Positions 8,185 to 17,604 of a stretch of 64,000 bases of DNA are shown piece after piece; position 1 is the first letter of the stretch, and every line of letters begins with the position of its first letter. A model generated the notes under the pieces. It ran no database searches, was not told the origin of the DNA, and saw nothing but the letters and a program-made list of their open reading frames with translations. The DNA comes from Stappia albiluteola (GTDB lineage Bacteria; Pseudomonadota; Alphaproteobacteria; Rhizobiales; Stappiaceae): positions 61,404 through 125,403 of the forward strand of contig NZ_JACFXV010000029.1 in the NCBI RefSeq assembly GCF_014050225.1, in the 5' to 3' direction. Made by a program: the position numbers and the translations under genes.

Positions 8185-10026
8185 ATGTTCGCTCTCTTCG
8201 AGCGCCTCGTTGATCCGTTTCGTAGCGCCGGGCCCGAGGGACCGCCGCCCGATACGCTGATGGGCTTCTGCTGGCACTATACCAAGCCTGTCTGGCCGAT
8301 CCTGGCCGCGGTTTCAGTGCTTGCGGCGCTCGTCGCCATCTTCGAGGTGATGGTGTTTTCCTTCCTCGGCGACCTCGTCAACTGGCTGTCGGAAGAAAAC
8401 CGGGAAACCTTTCTGACGAACAATGCCGGGCAGCTGCTCTGGATGGCGGTGGTGATCCTCGTCATCCTGCCACTGCTGGCGGGTTTCTATGAGCTGGTCT
8501 TTCACCAGGGACTGATCGGCAACTACCCGATGAGCGTGCGCTGGCGCGTCCACCGCTATCTTCTGCGCCAGAGCATCGGGTTCTATCAGAACGATTTTGC
8601 CGGCCGCATCGCCACGAAGGTGATGCAGACGTCGCTTGCTGTACGGGAAGTGGTGACCCGGATGGCCGACATCGTCGTGTACGTCACGGTCTACTTCACG
8701 TCGGCAGTCGTGATCGTGGCGGAGGCCAATCCGGTTTTCGCGACGCCGCTGCTGCTTTGGCTTGCGGCCTATGTTGGTGTGCTGACCTACTTCGTGCCGC
8801 GGCTGAAGGCGATCTCCAAGGCGCAGGCAGATGCGCGCGCGGTGATGACGGGCGATGTGGTCGATGCCTATACCAACATAACCACCGTAAAGCTGTTCTC
8901 GCACGCGGCACGGGAAGAAGCCCACGCCAAGCGTTCGATGACAGCCTTCCTGAAGACCGTCTACGGCCAGATGCGGCTGGTGACGGTGCTGAATTTCACC
9001 CTGACCGCCATCAATACGTTGCTGATCTTCGCAACCGGCGCGCTGGCAATCATCCTCTGGCAAGCCAGTACGTTGACGACCGGCGCCATCGCGGTCGCCA
9101 TTGCGCTGGCGCTTCGCCTGAAGGGCATGTCGGAATGGATTCTCTGGGAAGTCTCCGGACTGTTCGAGAATATCGGAACTGTCCAGGACGGTATTTCGAC
9201 GATCTCGCGCGAAAGGGAAGTGGTGGATGCCGCTGATGCTCGACCGCTTGTCGTGGGCGAGGGCGGCATCCGTTTCGAGAAAATCCGGTTTCACTACGGC
9301 AAGGAAAAGGGCGTTATCGAAGACCTGTCGCTTGCGATCCGGCCGGGCGAGAAGGTCGGCCTTGTGGGCCGCTCCGGCGCCGGCAAGTCGACGCTCGTCA
9401 GCCTGCTTCTGCGTTTCTACGACCTTGAAGGCGGCCGCATCCTGATCGACGGGCAGGATATTTCTGCGGTCACGCAAGAATCGCTGCGTGCCGAGATCGG
9501 CGTCGTCACTCAGGATACCTCGCTCCTCCACCGCTCCGTTCTTGAGAATGTCGTCTACGGCAAGCCGGGCGCCGGCATCGAGGACGCGATGAGGGCGTCA
9601 AAACGGGCGCATGCCGATACCTTTATCACCGGACTGGAGGACCTGAATGGTCGCAAGGGCTTTCATGCCCATGTCGGGGAGCGGGGCGTCAAGCTCTCCG
9701 GCGGGCAGCGTCAGCGGATCGCCATTGCCCGCGTCTTGCTGAAGAACGCGCCGATCCTCGTGCTCGACGAGGCAACCTCCGCGCTCGATTCCGAGGTGGA
9801 GGCCGCAATCCAGGAAAGCCTCGTCGAATTGATGCAGGGCAAGACGGTGATCGCGATCGCGCACCGGCTTTCCACGATCGCGGCGATGGACCGGCTGATC
9901 GTCATGGACGGCGGCCGGATCGTCGAAGAGGGGACGCACAAGGAACTGGTGGCGCGCGGTGGCCTTTACGCGGACCTCTGGAAGCGTCAGTCGGGCGGGT
10001 TCATCGATGCGGCCGCGGTGGCGTGA
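8185..10026 (+). CDS. ABC exporter half-transporter (fused TMD-NBD), paralogue 2
   Basis: 613 residues from an ATG with GGGAGTAGG upstream. Same layout as the gene at 5238: exporter transmembrane domain about 20-330 (helices such as PILAAVSVLAALVAIFEVMVF), then Walker A GRSGAGKST (about 396), LSGGQRQRIAIAR (about 503), ILVLDEATSALDSE and the AHRLST H-loop. The ATPase domains of the two genes are nearly superposable by eye, while the membrane domains differ more, as expected if each contributes different substrate contacts in one heterodimer. Both nucleotide sites look canonical, so neither copy is an obvious degenerate partner. Substrate unknown. Confidence 0.93.
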   Translation: MFALFERLVDPFRSAGPEGPPPDTLMGFCWHYTKPVWPILAAVSVLAALVAIFEVMVFSFLGDLVNWLSEENRETFLTNNAGQLLWMAVVILVILPLLAGFYELVFHQGLIGNYPMSVRWRVHRYLLRQSIGFYQNDFAGRIATKVMQTSLAVREVVTRMADIVVYVTVYFTSAVVIVAEANPVFATPLLLWLAAYVGVLTYFVPRLKAISKAQADARAVMTGDVVDAYTNITTVKLFSHAAREEAHAKRSMTAFLKTVYGQMRLVTVLNFTLTAINTLLIFATGALAIILWQASTLTTGAIAVAIALALRLKGMSEWILWEVSGLFENIGTVQDGISTISREREVVDAADARPLVVGEGGIRFEKIRFHYGKEKGVIEDLSLAIRPGEKVGLVGRSGAGKSTLVSLLLRFYDLEGGRILIDGQDISAVTQESLRAEIGVVTQDTSLLHRSVLENVVYGKPGAGIEDAMRASKRAHADTFITGLEDLNGRKGFHAHVGERGVKLSGGQRQRIAIARVLLKNAPILVLDEATSALDSEVEAAIQESLVELMQGKTVIAIAHRLSTIAAMDRLIVMDGGRIVEEGTHKELVARGGLYADLWKRQSGGFIDAAAVA

Positions 10027-10047
10027 GGGGCGAACGGCGTCCCTCAC
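10023..10047. terminator. Hairpin overlapping two convergent stop codons
   Basis: GTGAGGG (10023-10029) and CCCTCAC (10041-10047) pair around an 11-nt loop; it covers the stop of the exporter gene and the stop of the convergent acetyltransferase gene. Confidence 0.5.
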
Positions 10048-10523
10048 ACCTTGCGCGCGAACACCACTTCGTCATGGATCGGGATGCCGTATTCGCCGGT
10101 CAGCGGGATCTCCGACTTGACCTTTCGTTCTTCGTCGATGACGCCCGGATTGACCTTCTCCAGGCGAAAGCCGCGCCGCTGATAGAAACGGAAGGCGTCG
10201 AGATTGTCGTTGGATGTGCGCACGCTGACGCGCCGCATGCCATTCTCGACAGCTGCGCCTATAACTGCGTTCAGCAGGAGCGTGCCTATGCCGCTCTGAC
10301 GGCTGAGCGAATCGAGTGTCAGGATCTCCCATTCGTCCGGGCGATGGATGACTGTCACAAGGCCGACAATCTCGTCACCGTCATGGGCGATAAAGCCGGG
10401 TAGCCGAGACGCATCGACCATCTCTCCGTCGAGAAGCTGCATCGGGCTCGTCCATCGCCGTGTCAGCAGATCGACGACTGCCTGATGATCCGCCTCTTCG
10501 ATCGTTCGGATGGTTACGGCCAT
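10044..10523 (-). CDS. GNAT family N-acetyltransferase
   Basis: 159 residues from the ATG at 10523, which has GGAG 6-7 nt upstream; an earlier in-frame ATG at 10592 adds an unstructured head. GNAT features: strand-helix start MAVTIRTIEEADHQAVVDLL, then EIVGLVTVIH, the acetyl-CoA loop (here QSGIGTLLLNAVIGAA, a variant of the RGxGxG/A turn), and the late NLDAFRFYQRRGFRLEKV segment typical of the fold. Substrate unknown. Convergent with the exporter gene and separated from it by a stop-overlapping hairpin. Confidence 0.85.
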   Translation of the reverse strand: MAVTIRTIEEADHQAVVDLLTRRWTSPMQLLDGEMVDASRLPGFIAHDGDEIVGLVTVIHRPDEWEILTLDSLSRQSGIGTLLLNAVIGAAVENGMRRVSVRTSNDNLDAFRFYQRRGFRLEKVNPGVIDEERKVKSEIPLTGEYGIPIHDEVVFARKV

Positions 10524-10667
10524 TCGGGTCTCCGTCAAGGATGATCGATCGACGCGATCGGTGTCTGCCTCGATAATGCTCGTCGAAGGCAATGGTCATG
10601 AGACGTCAGTCACCTCGCACTTGCAATGCCTGATTGGGGGGACGGAGCGAGGAGTTAGGACAGGTCG

Positions 10668-11018
10668 CTACGGGCGCCCCCATTCGATCTCGCGTATCAG
10701 GCGCTCGCCGGTAACGATGACTGCTACGGCTTCGCCGAAGCCCGGGCCGGAAATCGCCACGTAAGCCCATCCGAGATCTCCCGGCTTTTTCTGCGGCCAG
10801 TCATCCAGAAAATTCATGACTTCGACGGTGTCCGGCGGCCCGTCGCCGTAGTCGGTCATCTCATCGAATTCCCGCTGAAGGTCTGCCTCGGTGAAATCTG
10901 CCTTGAGCGTCGCGGCCAGCAAGCCACGGGCACCGGCAAAGTCGCCGTCGCAGAGCGCCTTCGCGAATGTCAACGCTGCCTTGCAGGTCGGATTATCAGA
11001 GAAGTCAGTTTGCGGCAT
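10668..11018 (-). CDS. Conserved-looking hypothetical protein, 116 residues
   Basis: ATG at 11018 with AGG 6 nt upstream. The sequence is a compact mixed helix/strand protein (FAKALCDGDFAGARGLLAATL, then GWAYVAISGPGFGEAVAVIVT) ending in IREIEWGRP, with no signal peptide or membrane segment. The early 'gene-dose' helix pattern followed by strands is what SnoaL/NTF2-like folds look like, but that is a guess. It stands alone between a GNAT gene and bluB, with 144 nt and 78 nt gaps, and I do not recognise a named family. Confidence 0.7.
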   Translation of the reverse strand: MPQTDFSDNPTCKAALTFAKALCDGDFAGARGLLAATLKADFTEADLQREFDEMTDYGDGPPDTVEVMNFLDDWPQKKPGDLGWAYVAISGPGFGEAVAVIVTGERLIREIEWGRP

Positions 11019-11096
11019 CGGAACCTGGTTCCTTTGCTGTCTGGAAGGTTGAAAGCGGTATTGAACTAACCAGTCGTTGAGCTATGCCGCCGGTCC

Positions 11097-11798
11097 CTAT
11101 CGTTTCAAGATGCGGTCGAGAACGTCTCCCCGGCTCTGCCAGTGTGCTCGTTCGAGTTCCGGGTCGCTATGTTCTTCCTGCGGGTAGCCGAGACACAGAT
11201 AGGCGATAAGACGCCAGCCGCGTTCGACTTGCAATGCCTCGGTCACGACCTCGGGTTCGAGGATCGAGACCCAGCCTAGGCCAATGCCTCGTGTCCGGGC
11301 GGCAAGCCAAAGTGTGGAAATGGCGCAAACGACGGAATAGGCGAGCATTTCTGGCATCGTATGCCGGCCGAGCCCGAAACCCTGTCCGGTCGCCTCGTCG
11401 CAGAAGACGGCGATGTGGACCGGTGCGTCGTCGAGTCCGGCAAGCTTCAGCCGCGCGTAAGCCGCAGCCCGCTCGCCGTCGTAGCTGGCGAGCGCTTTCG
11501 CATTGGCCCGCAGGAAGCTTTCCCGCACGGCGCGGCGCCTTTCCTCGCTTTCCACCAGCACGAAGCGCCAGGGCTGGCTGTTGCCGACGGAGGGTGACAT
11601 ATGCGCCTGCGACAACAGTTCCTCGACAAGGCCCTCGGGGAGTGGCGTCCTCAGAAAACGGCGCACGTCCCGCCGCCAGTGAAGCAACGTGTCGAACTGT
11701 GCCTGGAAAGCTTTCGAGAAAACGGGCGGACGGTCGTATGGGCTCGCCCGCCCGCTGCCGAGGGGAGGGCGTCGTCCTCCCTTCTTGTCCGCCGGCAC
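11097..11798 (-). CDS. bluB: 5,6-dimethylbenzimidazole synthase (BluB type)
   Basis: BluB uses O2 to break down reduced FMN into 5,6-dimethylbenzimidazole, the lower ligand of vitamin B12. Family stretches are clear: HWRRDVRRFLRTPLP, HMSPSVGNSQPWRFVLVES, DDAPVHIAVFCDE, GLGRHTMPEMLAYSVVCAISTLWLAARTRGIGLGWVSIL, and YLCLGYP. The N-terminus is uncertain: the conserved part begins near position 11725, the GTG at 11798 lies 4 nt after the apt stop, and the DNA between them is a hairpin-rich element rather than typical coding sequence; a TTG further in is another option. No cobalamin genes or cobalamin riboswitch adjoin it. Confidence 0.87.
   Translation of the reverse strand: MPADKKGGRRPPLGSGRASPYDRPPVFSKAFQAQFDTLLHWRRDVRRFLRTPLPEGLVEELLSQAHMSPSVGNSQPWRFVLVESEERRRAVRESFLRANAKALASYDGERAAAYARLKLAGLDDAPVHIAVFCDEATGQGFGLGRHTMPEMLAYSVVCAISTLWLAARTRGIGLGWVSILEPEVVTEALQVERGWRLIAYLCLGYPQEEHSDPELERAHWQSRGDVLDRILKR
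11725..11793. other. Structured inverted-repeat element at the apt/bluB junction
   Basis: Outer arms GGCGGAC (11725-11731) and GTCCGCC (11787-11793) enclose two further hairpins: GGGC-TC-GCCC and GGGAGG-7nt-CCTCCC. It resembles a three-way-junction palindromic repeat unit. It falls inside the upstream extension of the bluB reading frame. Confidence 0.5.
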
Positions 11799-11802
11799 GC
11801 CG

Positions 11803-12351
11803 TCAGTGCCCCGGGAAGGCCGCGAGTGTACGCACCGGCACGCCAAGGGCTTCGATCTTCGCCCTGCCGCCGAGATCCGGAAGGTCGATGATGAAGCAGG
11901 CCGCGATCACCTCGGCTCCCATCCGCTGCAGGAGCCTGGTTGCCGCTTCCGCCGTGCCGCCCGTGGCGATCAGGTCGTCCACCAGGATTACGCGGTCGCC
12001 CGGCTTGATCGCGTCCTTGTGCATCTCCATTTCGTCGATGCCGTATTCAAGCGAGTAGGCGATGCGGACGGTTTCGTGCGGCAGCTTGCCCTTCTTGCGG
12101 ATCGGCACGAAGCCCGCGGAAAGCTGATGCGCCACCGCTCCGCCGAGAATAAATCCGCGCGCTTCGATCCCGGCGACCTGGTCGATCTTGGAGCCGGCCC
12201 ACGGCTGCACGAGGGCATCCACGGCACGCCTAAAGGCGCGTGCATCGCCGAGCAAGGTCGTGATGTCGCGAAAAATGATGCCCTTTTTGGGATAGTCGGG
12301 GATCGTGCGGATCGCCTTGACCAGTTCTTCGGAGATGCTGTCCGCACCCAT
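11803..12351 (-). CDS. apt: Adenine phosphoribosyltransferase
   Basis: 182 residues from the ATG at 12351 with GAGG 6 nt upstream (an ATG at 12396 is in frame but lacks this). Typical Apt segments: [20 protein letters not shown] near residue 20, [17 protein letters not shown], and the PRPP-binding [14 protein letters not shown] (about 123-136). The enzyme converts adenine and PRPP to AMP and diphosphate. It lies immediately downstream of mtnP on the same strand: MtnP releases adenine from methylthioadenosine and Apt salvages it, a coherent pair. A PRPP synthase gene (prs) is elsewhere in the window. Confidence 0.95.
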   Translation of the reverse strand: MGADSISEELVKAIRTIPDYPKKGIIFRDITTLLGDARAFRRAVDALVQPWAGSKIDQVAGIEARGFILGGAVAHQLSAGFVPIRKKGKLPHETVRIAYSLEYGIDEMEMHKDAIKPGDRVILVDDLIATGGTAEAATRLLQRMGAEVIAACFIIDLPDLGGRAKIEALGVPVRTLAAFPGH

Positions 12352-12443
12352 TGCCCGCCTCGCAGTGTTCTTGTCTGTCGTGCCTTCTGCATACACAGCA
12401 CTGGCCTAGTCAGGGAAGCGTCGACGAGCTTTAAGCGCGAATT

Positions 12444-13319
<876 letters not shown>

Positions 13320-13384
13320 GGTCGATACGTCCTTCCTTCTTCGGGCCGTAAAGGACAAGAAGGCTCATGTTCGCCCGGGTCAAT

Positions 13385-13417
13385 TAAAAAAGGCCGCCGG
13401 ATTTCTCCGGCGGCCTT
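13385..13417 (-). terminator. Rho-independent terminator of petABC
   Basis: Arms AAGGCCGCCGG (13390-13400) and CCGGCGGCCTT (13407-13417) around a 6-nt loop, with a run of A on the left (13385-13390). Read on the minus strand this is an 11-bp GC stem followed by a U-run, 24 nt after the petC stop. Confidence 0.9.
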
Positions 13418-13440
13418 CTGAGCAAGGGCGTTATCGGCGA

Positions 13441-14286
13441 TCAGTGATCGACCTTGCGCCAGATCTTCTGCTTCGTGAAGTAGAGCAGCGAGCCGAAGAT
13501 GACGAGGAAGGCCATCACGCGGAAGCCGATCTTCTTGCGCTCTTCGAGCTTGGGCTCTGCGGCCCACATCATGAAGGCGGAGACGTCACGCGCGTACTGG
13601 TCGACTGTCATGGGCGTGCCGTCCGTGTATTCGACGAGCTCGTCGGACAGCGGAGGCGCCATGGCCAGCGTCTTTCCAGCCAGGAAGTGCGGGTTGTAAT
13701 ATTGCCCGGCCGGCACCTCGACGCCCTCCGGCGCTTCTTCCTCATACCCGGTCAGGAGCGCGTAGATATAGTCCGGCCCCTGCTCCTGGTACTGCGTGAA
13801 GGCGTCGAAGACGAACGCCGGGAAGCCGCGGTGTGCCGCCCGAGCCTTCGCGAGAAGCGAGAAGTCCGGCGGATAGGCGCCGCCATTGGCAGCGCGCGCC
13901 GCCTGCTCGTTCGGGAACGGCGAGGGGAAGTGATCGGCGAGAACGGCGGGGCGCTCGTACATGTCGCCTTCGTCGTTAGGTCCGTCGGTCACCGTGTATT
14001 CGGCCGCGATGACCTTCGCCTCTTCCTCGGTGAAGCCCGGTCCGCCCGGCTGGGCCAGGTTGCGGAACGCGACGAACTTCAGCGCGTGGCAGGACGAGCA
14101 GACTTCCTTGTAGATCTTGAATCCGCGCTGCAGCTGGGCCCGGTCGTAGGTCCCGAAGGGACCGGAAAAGGACCATTGCTGCTTTTCGATATGAGGCGCT
14201 TCGCCTTCCGCGGCGAACGCCGTCGCGGAGAAGGCAAGGGCGGCGACCGCAACGAGCGCGCGAGCGGTTTTGACCATTCCTGTCAT
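13441..14286 (-). CDS. petC: Cytochrome c1 of the cytochrome bc1 complex
   Basis: 281 residues. A signal peptide occupies about 1-26 (VAVAALAFSATAFAAEG), the haem-binding CSSCH is at 63-67, and the distal-Met region TLAMAPPLSDELVEYTDG is near 180-197. A single C-terminal membrane anchor follows (RVMAFLVIFGSLLYFT), so the haem domain sits in the periplasm. It passes electrons from the Rieske protein to cytochrome c. The ATG at 14286 has GGAG about 9 nt upstream. Last gene of petA-petB-petC, with a 27-nt gap after petB and a strong terminator after its stop. Here it is separate from petB rather than fused as in some rhizobia. Confidence 0.96.
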   Translation of the reverse strand: MTGMVKTARALVAVAALAFSATAFAAEGEAPHIEKQQWSFSGPFGTYDRAQLQRGFKIYKEVCSSCHALKFVAFRNLAQPGGPGFTEEEAKVIAAEYTVTDGPNDEGDMYERPAVLADHFPSPFPNEQAARAANGGAYPPDFSLLAKARAAHRGFPAFVFDAFTQYQEQGPDYIYALLTGYEEEAPEGVEVPAGQYYNPHFLAGKTLAMAPPLSDELVEYTDGTPMTVDQYARDVSAFMMWAAEPKLEERKKIGFRVMAFLVIFGSLLYFTKQKIWRKVDH

Positions 14287-14313
14287 GTCATCAAACTCCG
14301 ATCTCGCTCGCGA

Positions 14314-15573
14314 TCACTTGGTTTGCGGTCCGGCAACGGCACCGGCCGGCTGGCCAGCGCCGAGCACCGCTTCCGAAATCGAGGCCGGCAGCGGCTTCGG
14401 CTTCTCCAGGAAGCCAAGCAGCGGCAGGATGATCAGGAAGTGGGCGAAGTAGTAGGCCGTCAGGATCCGCGACAGGATCACGTAGATACCTTCCGCAGGC
14501 TGCGAGCCGAGATAGCCGAGGCCGATGCAGACGGCGCCGAATATCCAGAAGAACTGCTTGAAGAGCGGACGGAACGTCCCCGAACGCACCTTCGAGGTGT
14601 CGAGCCACGGCAGGACGAACAGCACGGCGATCGAGCCAAACATCGCAATCACGCCGCCAAGCTTGTCCGGGATGGCCCGCAGGATCGCGTAGAAGGGAAG
14701 GAAGTACCATTCGGGCACGATGTGGGCCGGCGTCACCAGCGGATTGGCCTCGGTATAGTTGTCCGGATGGCCCATGTAGTTCGGCACGTAGAAGGCGAAC
14801 CAGGCGAAAAGGATCAGGAAGACGACGATCGCGAACAGATCCTTGACCGTGTAGTACGGATGGAAGGGGATCGTGTCCTGCTTGGTCTTCGGCTGGACTC
14901 CGGTCGGGTTGTTGTTGCCGGTGGTGTGGAAAGCCCACACATGCAGCAGAACCACGCCGAAGATCATGAACGGCAGCAGGTAGTGCAGCGAGAAGAAGCG
15001 GTTCAGGGTCGGATTGTCGACGGAGAAGCCGCCCCACAACCACGTGCGGATCTCTTCGCCGACCAGCGGAATGGCAGAGAAGAGATTGGTGATAACGGTG
15101 GCGCCCCAGAAGGACATCTGGCCCCAGGGAAGCACGTAACCCATGAAGGCGGTTGCCATCATGATGAGGAAGATGATCACGCCAAGGATCCACGAAATCT
15201 CGCGCGGCGCCTTGTAGGAGCCGTAATACATGCCGCGGAAAATGTGGATGTAGACGGCGATGAAGAACATCGAGGCGCCGTTGGCGTGCAGATAGCGCAG
15301 CAGCCAGCCGAAGTTCACGTCGCGCATGATGTGCTCGACGGAAGCGAAGGCGTTCGCCGTGGACGGCGTGTAGTGCATCACCAGAACGACACCGGTGAGG
15401 ATCTGCGCGATCAGCACCATGAAAAGGATGCCGCCGAAGGTCCACCAGTAGTTGAGATTCTTAGGCGTCGGAAAATCGACGAAGGAACCGCGGATCAGCG
15501 AGATCACCGGCAGACGGCTTTCAAGCCATTTGGCGGCCGCGCTCTGCGGTACGTAGTTGGAATGTCCAGCCAT
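14314..15573 (-). CDS. petB: Cytochrome b of the cytochrome bc1 complex
   Basis: 419 residues, start ATG with AGGAGA upstream. The two haem-binding helices are recognisable (VVLVMHYTP with [11 protein letters not shown], and [15 protein letters not shown] with the preceding pair). The quinol-site PEWYFLPFY motif is intact, and the protein is hydrophobic throughout with the expected set of about eight helices. It carries haems bL and bH and the Qo and Qi sites of the proton-motive Q cycle in the inner membrane. Second gene of the petABC operon. Confidence 0.97.
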   Translation of the reverse strand: MAGHSNYVPQSAAAKWLESRLPVISLIRGSFVDFPTPKNLNYWWTFGGILFMVLIAQILTGVVLVMHYTPSTANAFASVEHIMRDVNFGWLLRYLHANGASMFFIAVYIHIFRGMYYGSYKAPREISWILGVIIFLIMMATAFMGYVLPWGQMSFWGATVITNLFSAIPLVGEEIRTWLWGGFSVDNPTLNRFFSLHYLLPFMIFGVVLLHVWAFHTTGNNNPTGVQPKTKQDTIPFHPYYTVKDLFAIVVFLILFAWFAFYVPNYMGHPDNYTEANPLVTPAHIVPEWYFLPFYAILRAIPDKLGGVIAMFGSIAVLFVLPWLDTSKVRSGTFRPLFKQFFWIFGAVCIGLGYLGSQPAEGIYVILSRILTAYYFAHFLIILPLLGFLEKPKPLPASISEAVLGAGQPAGAVAGPQTK

Positions 15574-15601
15574 GGCTGTCTCCTAAAACCCCTGTTTGAC
15601 C

Positions 15602-16162
15602 TCAGCCGACCTTGATCGTTGTGTCGGAGACGAATTCGAACGGCGGCACGAGGAGGTTCTCGGGAGCCGGCCCTTTGCGGATGCGGCCTGCGGTGTCGTA
15701 GTGCGAACCGTGGCAGGGGCAGAACCAGCCGCCGAAGTCGCCCTGTTGGCCGAGCGGCACGCATCCCAGATGGGTGCAGATGCCGACCATCACGAGCCAG
15801 GGCTCCTTCTCGGGCGCTGCGCGGTTGGTGTCACTCGCTTCCGCGTCGGCCGGAAGATTGGAGTTGCGCGCCAGCGGATCGGGCAATTCGCCGACCGGGA
15901 CGGACTTCGCCTCCTGGATCTCCTCCGCGGTACGGTTGCGAATGAAGACCGGCTTGCCACGCCACTTCACGGTAATCGACTGGCCTTCCTCGACCGCCGA
16001 AACGTCCACCTCGATCGAAGCCAGCGCGAGCGCCGAGGCATCGGGGTTCATCTGATCAACAAAGGGCCATGCAAGCGCCGCAGCGCCGACCGCCCCAACC
16101 GCACCGGTCGCGATATAGAGAAAATCGCGGCGTGTAGGTTCGACCGTATCCTGCTGTGCCAA
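15602..16162 (-). CDS. petA: Rieske iron-sulfur subunit of the cytochrome bc1 complex
   Basis: 186 residues starting at a TTG (16162) that has a strong GAGGAC site; there is no better ATG. The N-terminus has a twin-arginine-like [20 protein letters not shown] anchor (about 11-30). The 2Fe-2S ligands are in CTHLGC (129-134) and CPCHGSH (148-154), with two Cys and two His as ligands and the disulfide Cys pair present. An insertion of about 30 residues before the first cluster motif is typical of proteobacterial Rieske proteins. It heads the operon; the gap upstream (16163-16483) must hold the promoter, but I could not identify it securely. Confidence 0.96.
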   Translation of the reverse strand: MAQQDTVEPTRRDFLYIATGAVGAVGAAALAWPFVDQMNPDASALALASIEVDVSAVEEGQSITVKWRGKPVFIRNRTAEEIQEAKSVPVGELPDPLARNSNLPADAEASDTNRAAPEKEPWLVMVGICTHLGCVPLGQQGDFGGWFCPCHGSHYDTAGRIRKGPAPENLLVPPFEFVSDTTIKVG

Positions 16163-16483
16163 GGTCGCGTCCTCTTCAAACAGTTCGTGCTCTAGACGAT
16201 AGGTGCCTCAGACCGAATTGCCCTGAACGATCAGCCCGCCACAATCCGCCATTCCCGGTGGAGATACCGGGTTGGCGGCCGGGCAGGCCGACAGAGCTAT
16301 TGGTTGCGTCAAATCAGCACCCTAACAAGCGGTGGGTCTTTTTGCATCGTTCCCGCCTGTTGTCCAGATCGCCTTTGGCCGGAATGACGCTTTGTCGCGG
16401 TTGTGCGTCATTTTTCCATCGCCTTTTCGCCGTGCCCCGGCCGAACGGACAACCTGCTGCCGCGGAAGGTTGGCCGCGACGGT
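16163..16483. other. Intergenic region upstream of petABC
   Basis: 321 nt between petA (which starts at 16162 and reads leftward) and the stop of the MaoC gene that also reads leftward. I see no gene. It should hold the petABC promoter, but no convincing -35/-10 pair stood out by eye. Confidence 0.4.
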
Positions 16484-16969
16484 TCAGGTAACGGATGTGT
16501 CTTCCAACGCCACGAAAACCCGCCCTTCGAAGGAAAAGACGGCTTCTCCATTCTGGTTCACGCCTTCGTTGTGACTGAAAAGCAGACCCCAGCCCGGGCG
16601 GGAGCGGCTCGGCTGCACCTTCAGTGCCGTGGTGAAATAGGAGATCGTGTCGCCGGCAAAGACCGGCTTCAGCCACTTGAGGTCTTCAAAGCCGGGCGAG
16701 GGGCCCAGTATCGGGTATCGTCCGCCGTTGCGACGTGCCTCTTCCGCCGCGTGCTGGTGATAGGCGACCATCAGTTTCATCCATACGGCCGCCGTATGCC
16801 ATCCGGAGGCGCAAAGCCTGCCGAAATGCGTCTTTGCCGCGTCTTCTTCCGAGAGGTGGAACCGCTGCGGGTCGTAGGCGCAGGCAAATCGCACGATATC
16901 GTCGGCGGTGAAGGTGAAGCTGCCGAGCGCGATGCGTCGGCTTTCTGCGCCAAGCAGCACCTCGCTCAT
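16484..16969 (-). CDS. MaoC-like hydratase (hot-dog fold), paralogue A
   Basis: 161 residues from the ATG at 16969, which overlaps the stop of the preceding gene (ATGA). The hydratase dyad spacing of (R)-enoyl-CoA hydratases is kept: the Asp and His of YDPQRFH, five residues apart, followed by GRLCASGWHTAAVWMKL, the hydration helix of the hot-dog fold. The late segment SRPGWGLLFSHNEGVNQNGEAVFSFEG is a normal MaoC end. It probably acts on an enoyl-CoA, substrate unknown. Its sequence parallels the next gene throughout, so the two are tandem duplicates that may form a heterodimer. Confidence 0.88.
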   Translation of the reverse strand: MSEVLLGAESRRIALGSFTFTADDIVRFACAYDPQRFHLSEEDAAKTHFGRLCASGWHTAAVWMKLMVAYHQHAAEEARRNGGRYPILGPSPGFEDLKWLKPVFAGDTISYFTTALKVQPSRSRPGWGLLFSHNEGVNQNGEAVFSFEGRVFVALEDTSVT

Positions 16970-17424
16970 GCCGCCGTCTCCCGGCACCCGAACATGATCG
17001 CATTCTCCTGGGTCATCACCTGCGTGTCATCCGCTCGTGCGATGGTGAAGACAAAGCGTACAATGCCAAGACCGGGCCTGGATTTCAGGATGCGGGTATC
17101 AATGACCTCGGCGCTCATTTTCAGTCGGTCACCGGGCCGGACCGGGCTGATCCATCTCACCTTGTCGACGCCGGGAGAGCCGACGCAACTGGAGGCAAGG
17201 AGCAAGCCGTCGCAAAGCTGGCGCATCAGCATCGCTATCGTGTGCCAGCCCGAGGCGGCAAGGCCACCCAGCATGGACTGCTTGCCGGCTTCCTCGCTGA
17301 GGTGAAAAGGCTGAGGGTCGAACTCGCGGGCAAAGGCTATGATTTCTTCGGCCGTGACGTGTTTTTCGCCGAGATCGAACCTCTGGCCGACCGTGAAATC
17401 CTCAAAGTGGCGGAATGTGCTCAT
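16966..17424 (-). CDS. MaoC-like hydratase (hot-dog fold), paralogue B
   Basis: 152 residues from the ATG at 17424 (weak ribosome site). The Asp/His pair appears as FDPQPFH, with GGLAASGWHTIAMLMRQ after it, matching paralogue A position by position; KSRPGLGIVRFVFTIARADDTQVMTQE is the closing sheet. Transcribed first and coupled to paralogue A by a 4-nt overlap. Tandem MaoC genes with a shared overlap usually mean a two-subunit enzyme. No thiolase or dehydrogenase is nearby to suggest the pathway. Confidence 0.88.
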   Translation of the reverse strand: MSTFRHFEDFTVGQRFDLGEKHVTAEEIIAFAREFDPQPFHLSEEAGKQSMLGGLAASGWHTIAMLMRQLCDGLLLASSCVGSPGVDKVRWISPVRPGDRLKMSAEVIDTRILKSRPGLGIVRFVFTIARADDTQVMTQENAIMFGCRETAA

Positions 17425-17604
17425 GAGGCCGTTTTAGAGGCAATTCGGATCCCCTGTCGAGGTGATCAGTTGGCTTGGAACCCGCAGTAGCGGCAGCTCC
17501 GTGCTTGAGGTCGCTCCGTCGGCGGTGATATCCAGACATTATGATAGAAACAGCCTGGGTTGGCGTTCGAACTCGCTCCATTTTCCGCACCGAGGACCGA
17601 CTTC

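Noticed and set aside
8314..9531. A leftward frame of about 405 codons within exporter 2
   Set aside because: Antisense to a canonical ABC exporter with no motif.
11097..11850. A cobalamin riboswitch upstream of bluB
   Set aside because: The upstream sequence runs directly from apt; no B12-box-like sequence was seen, only palindromic stems.
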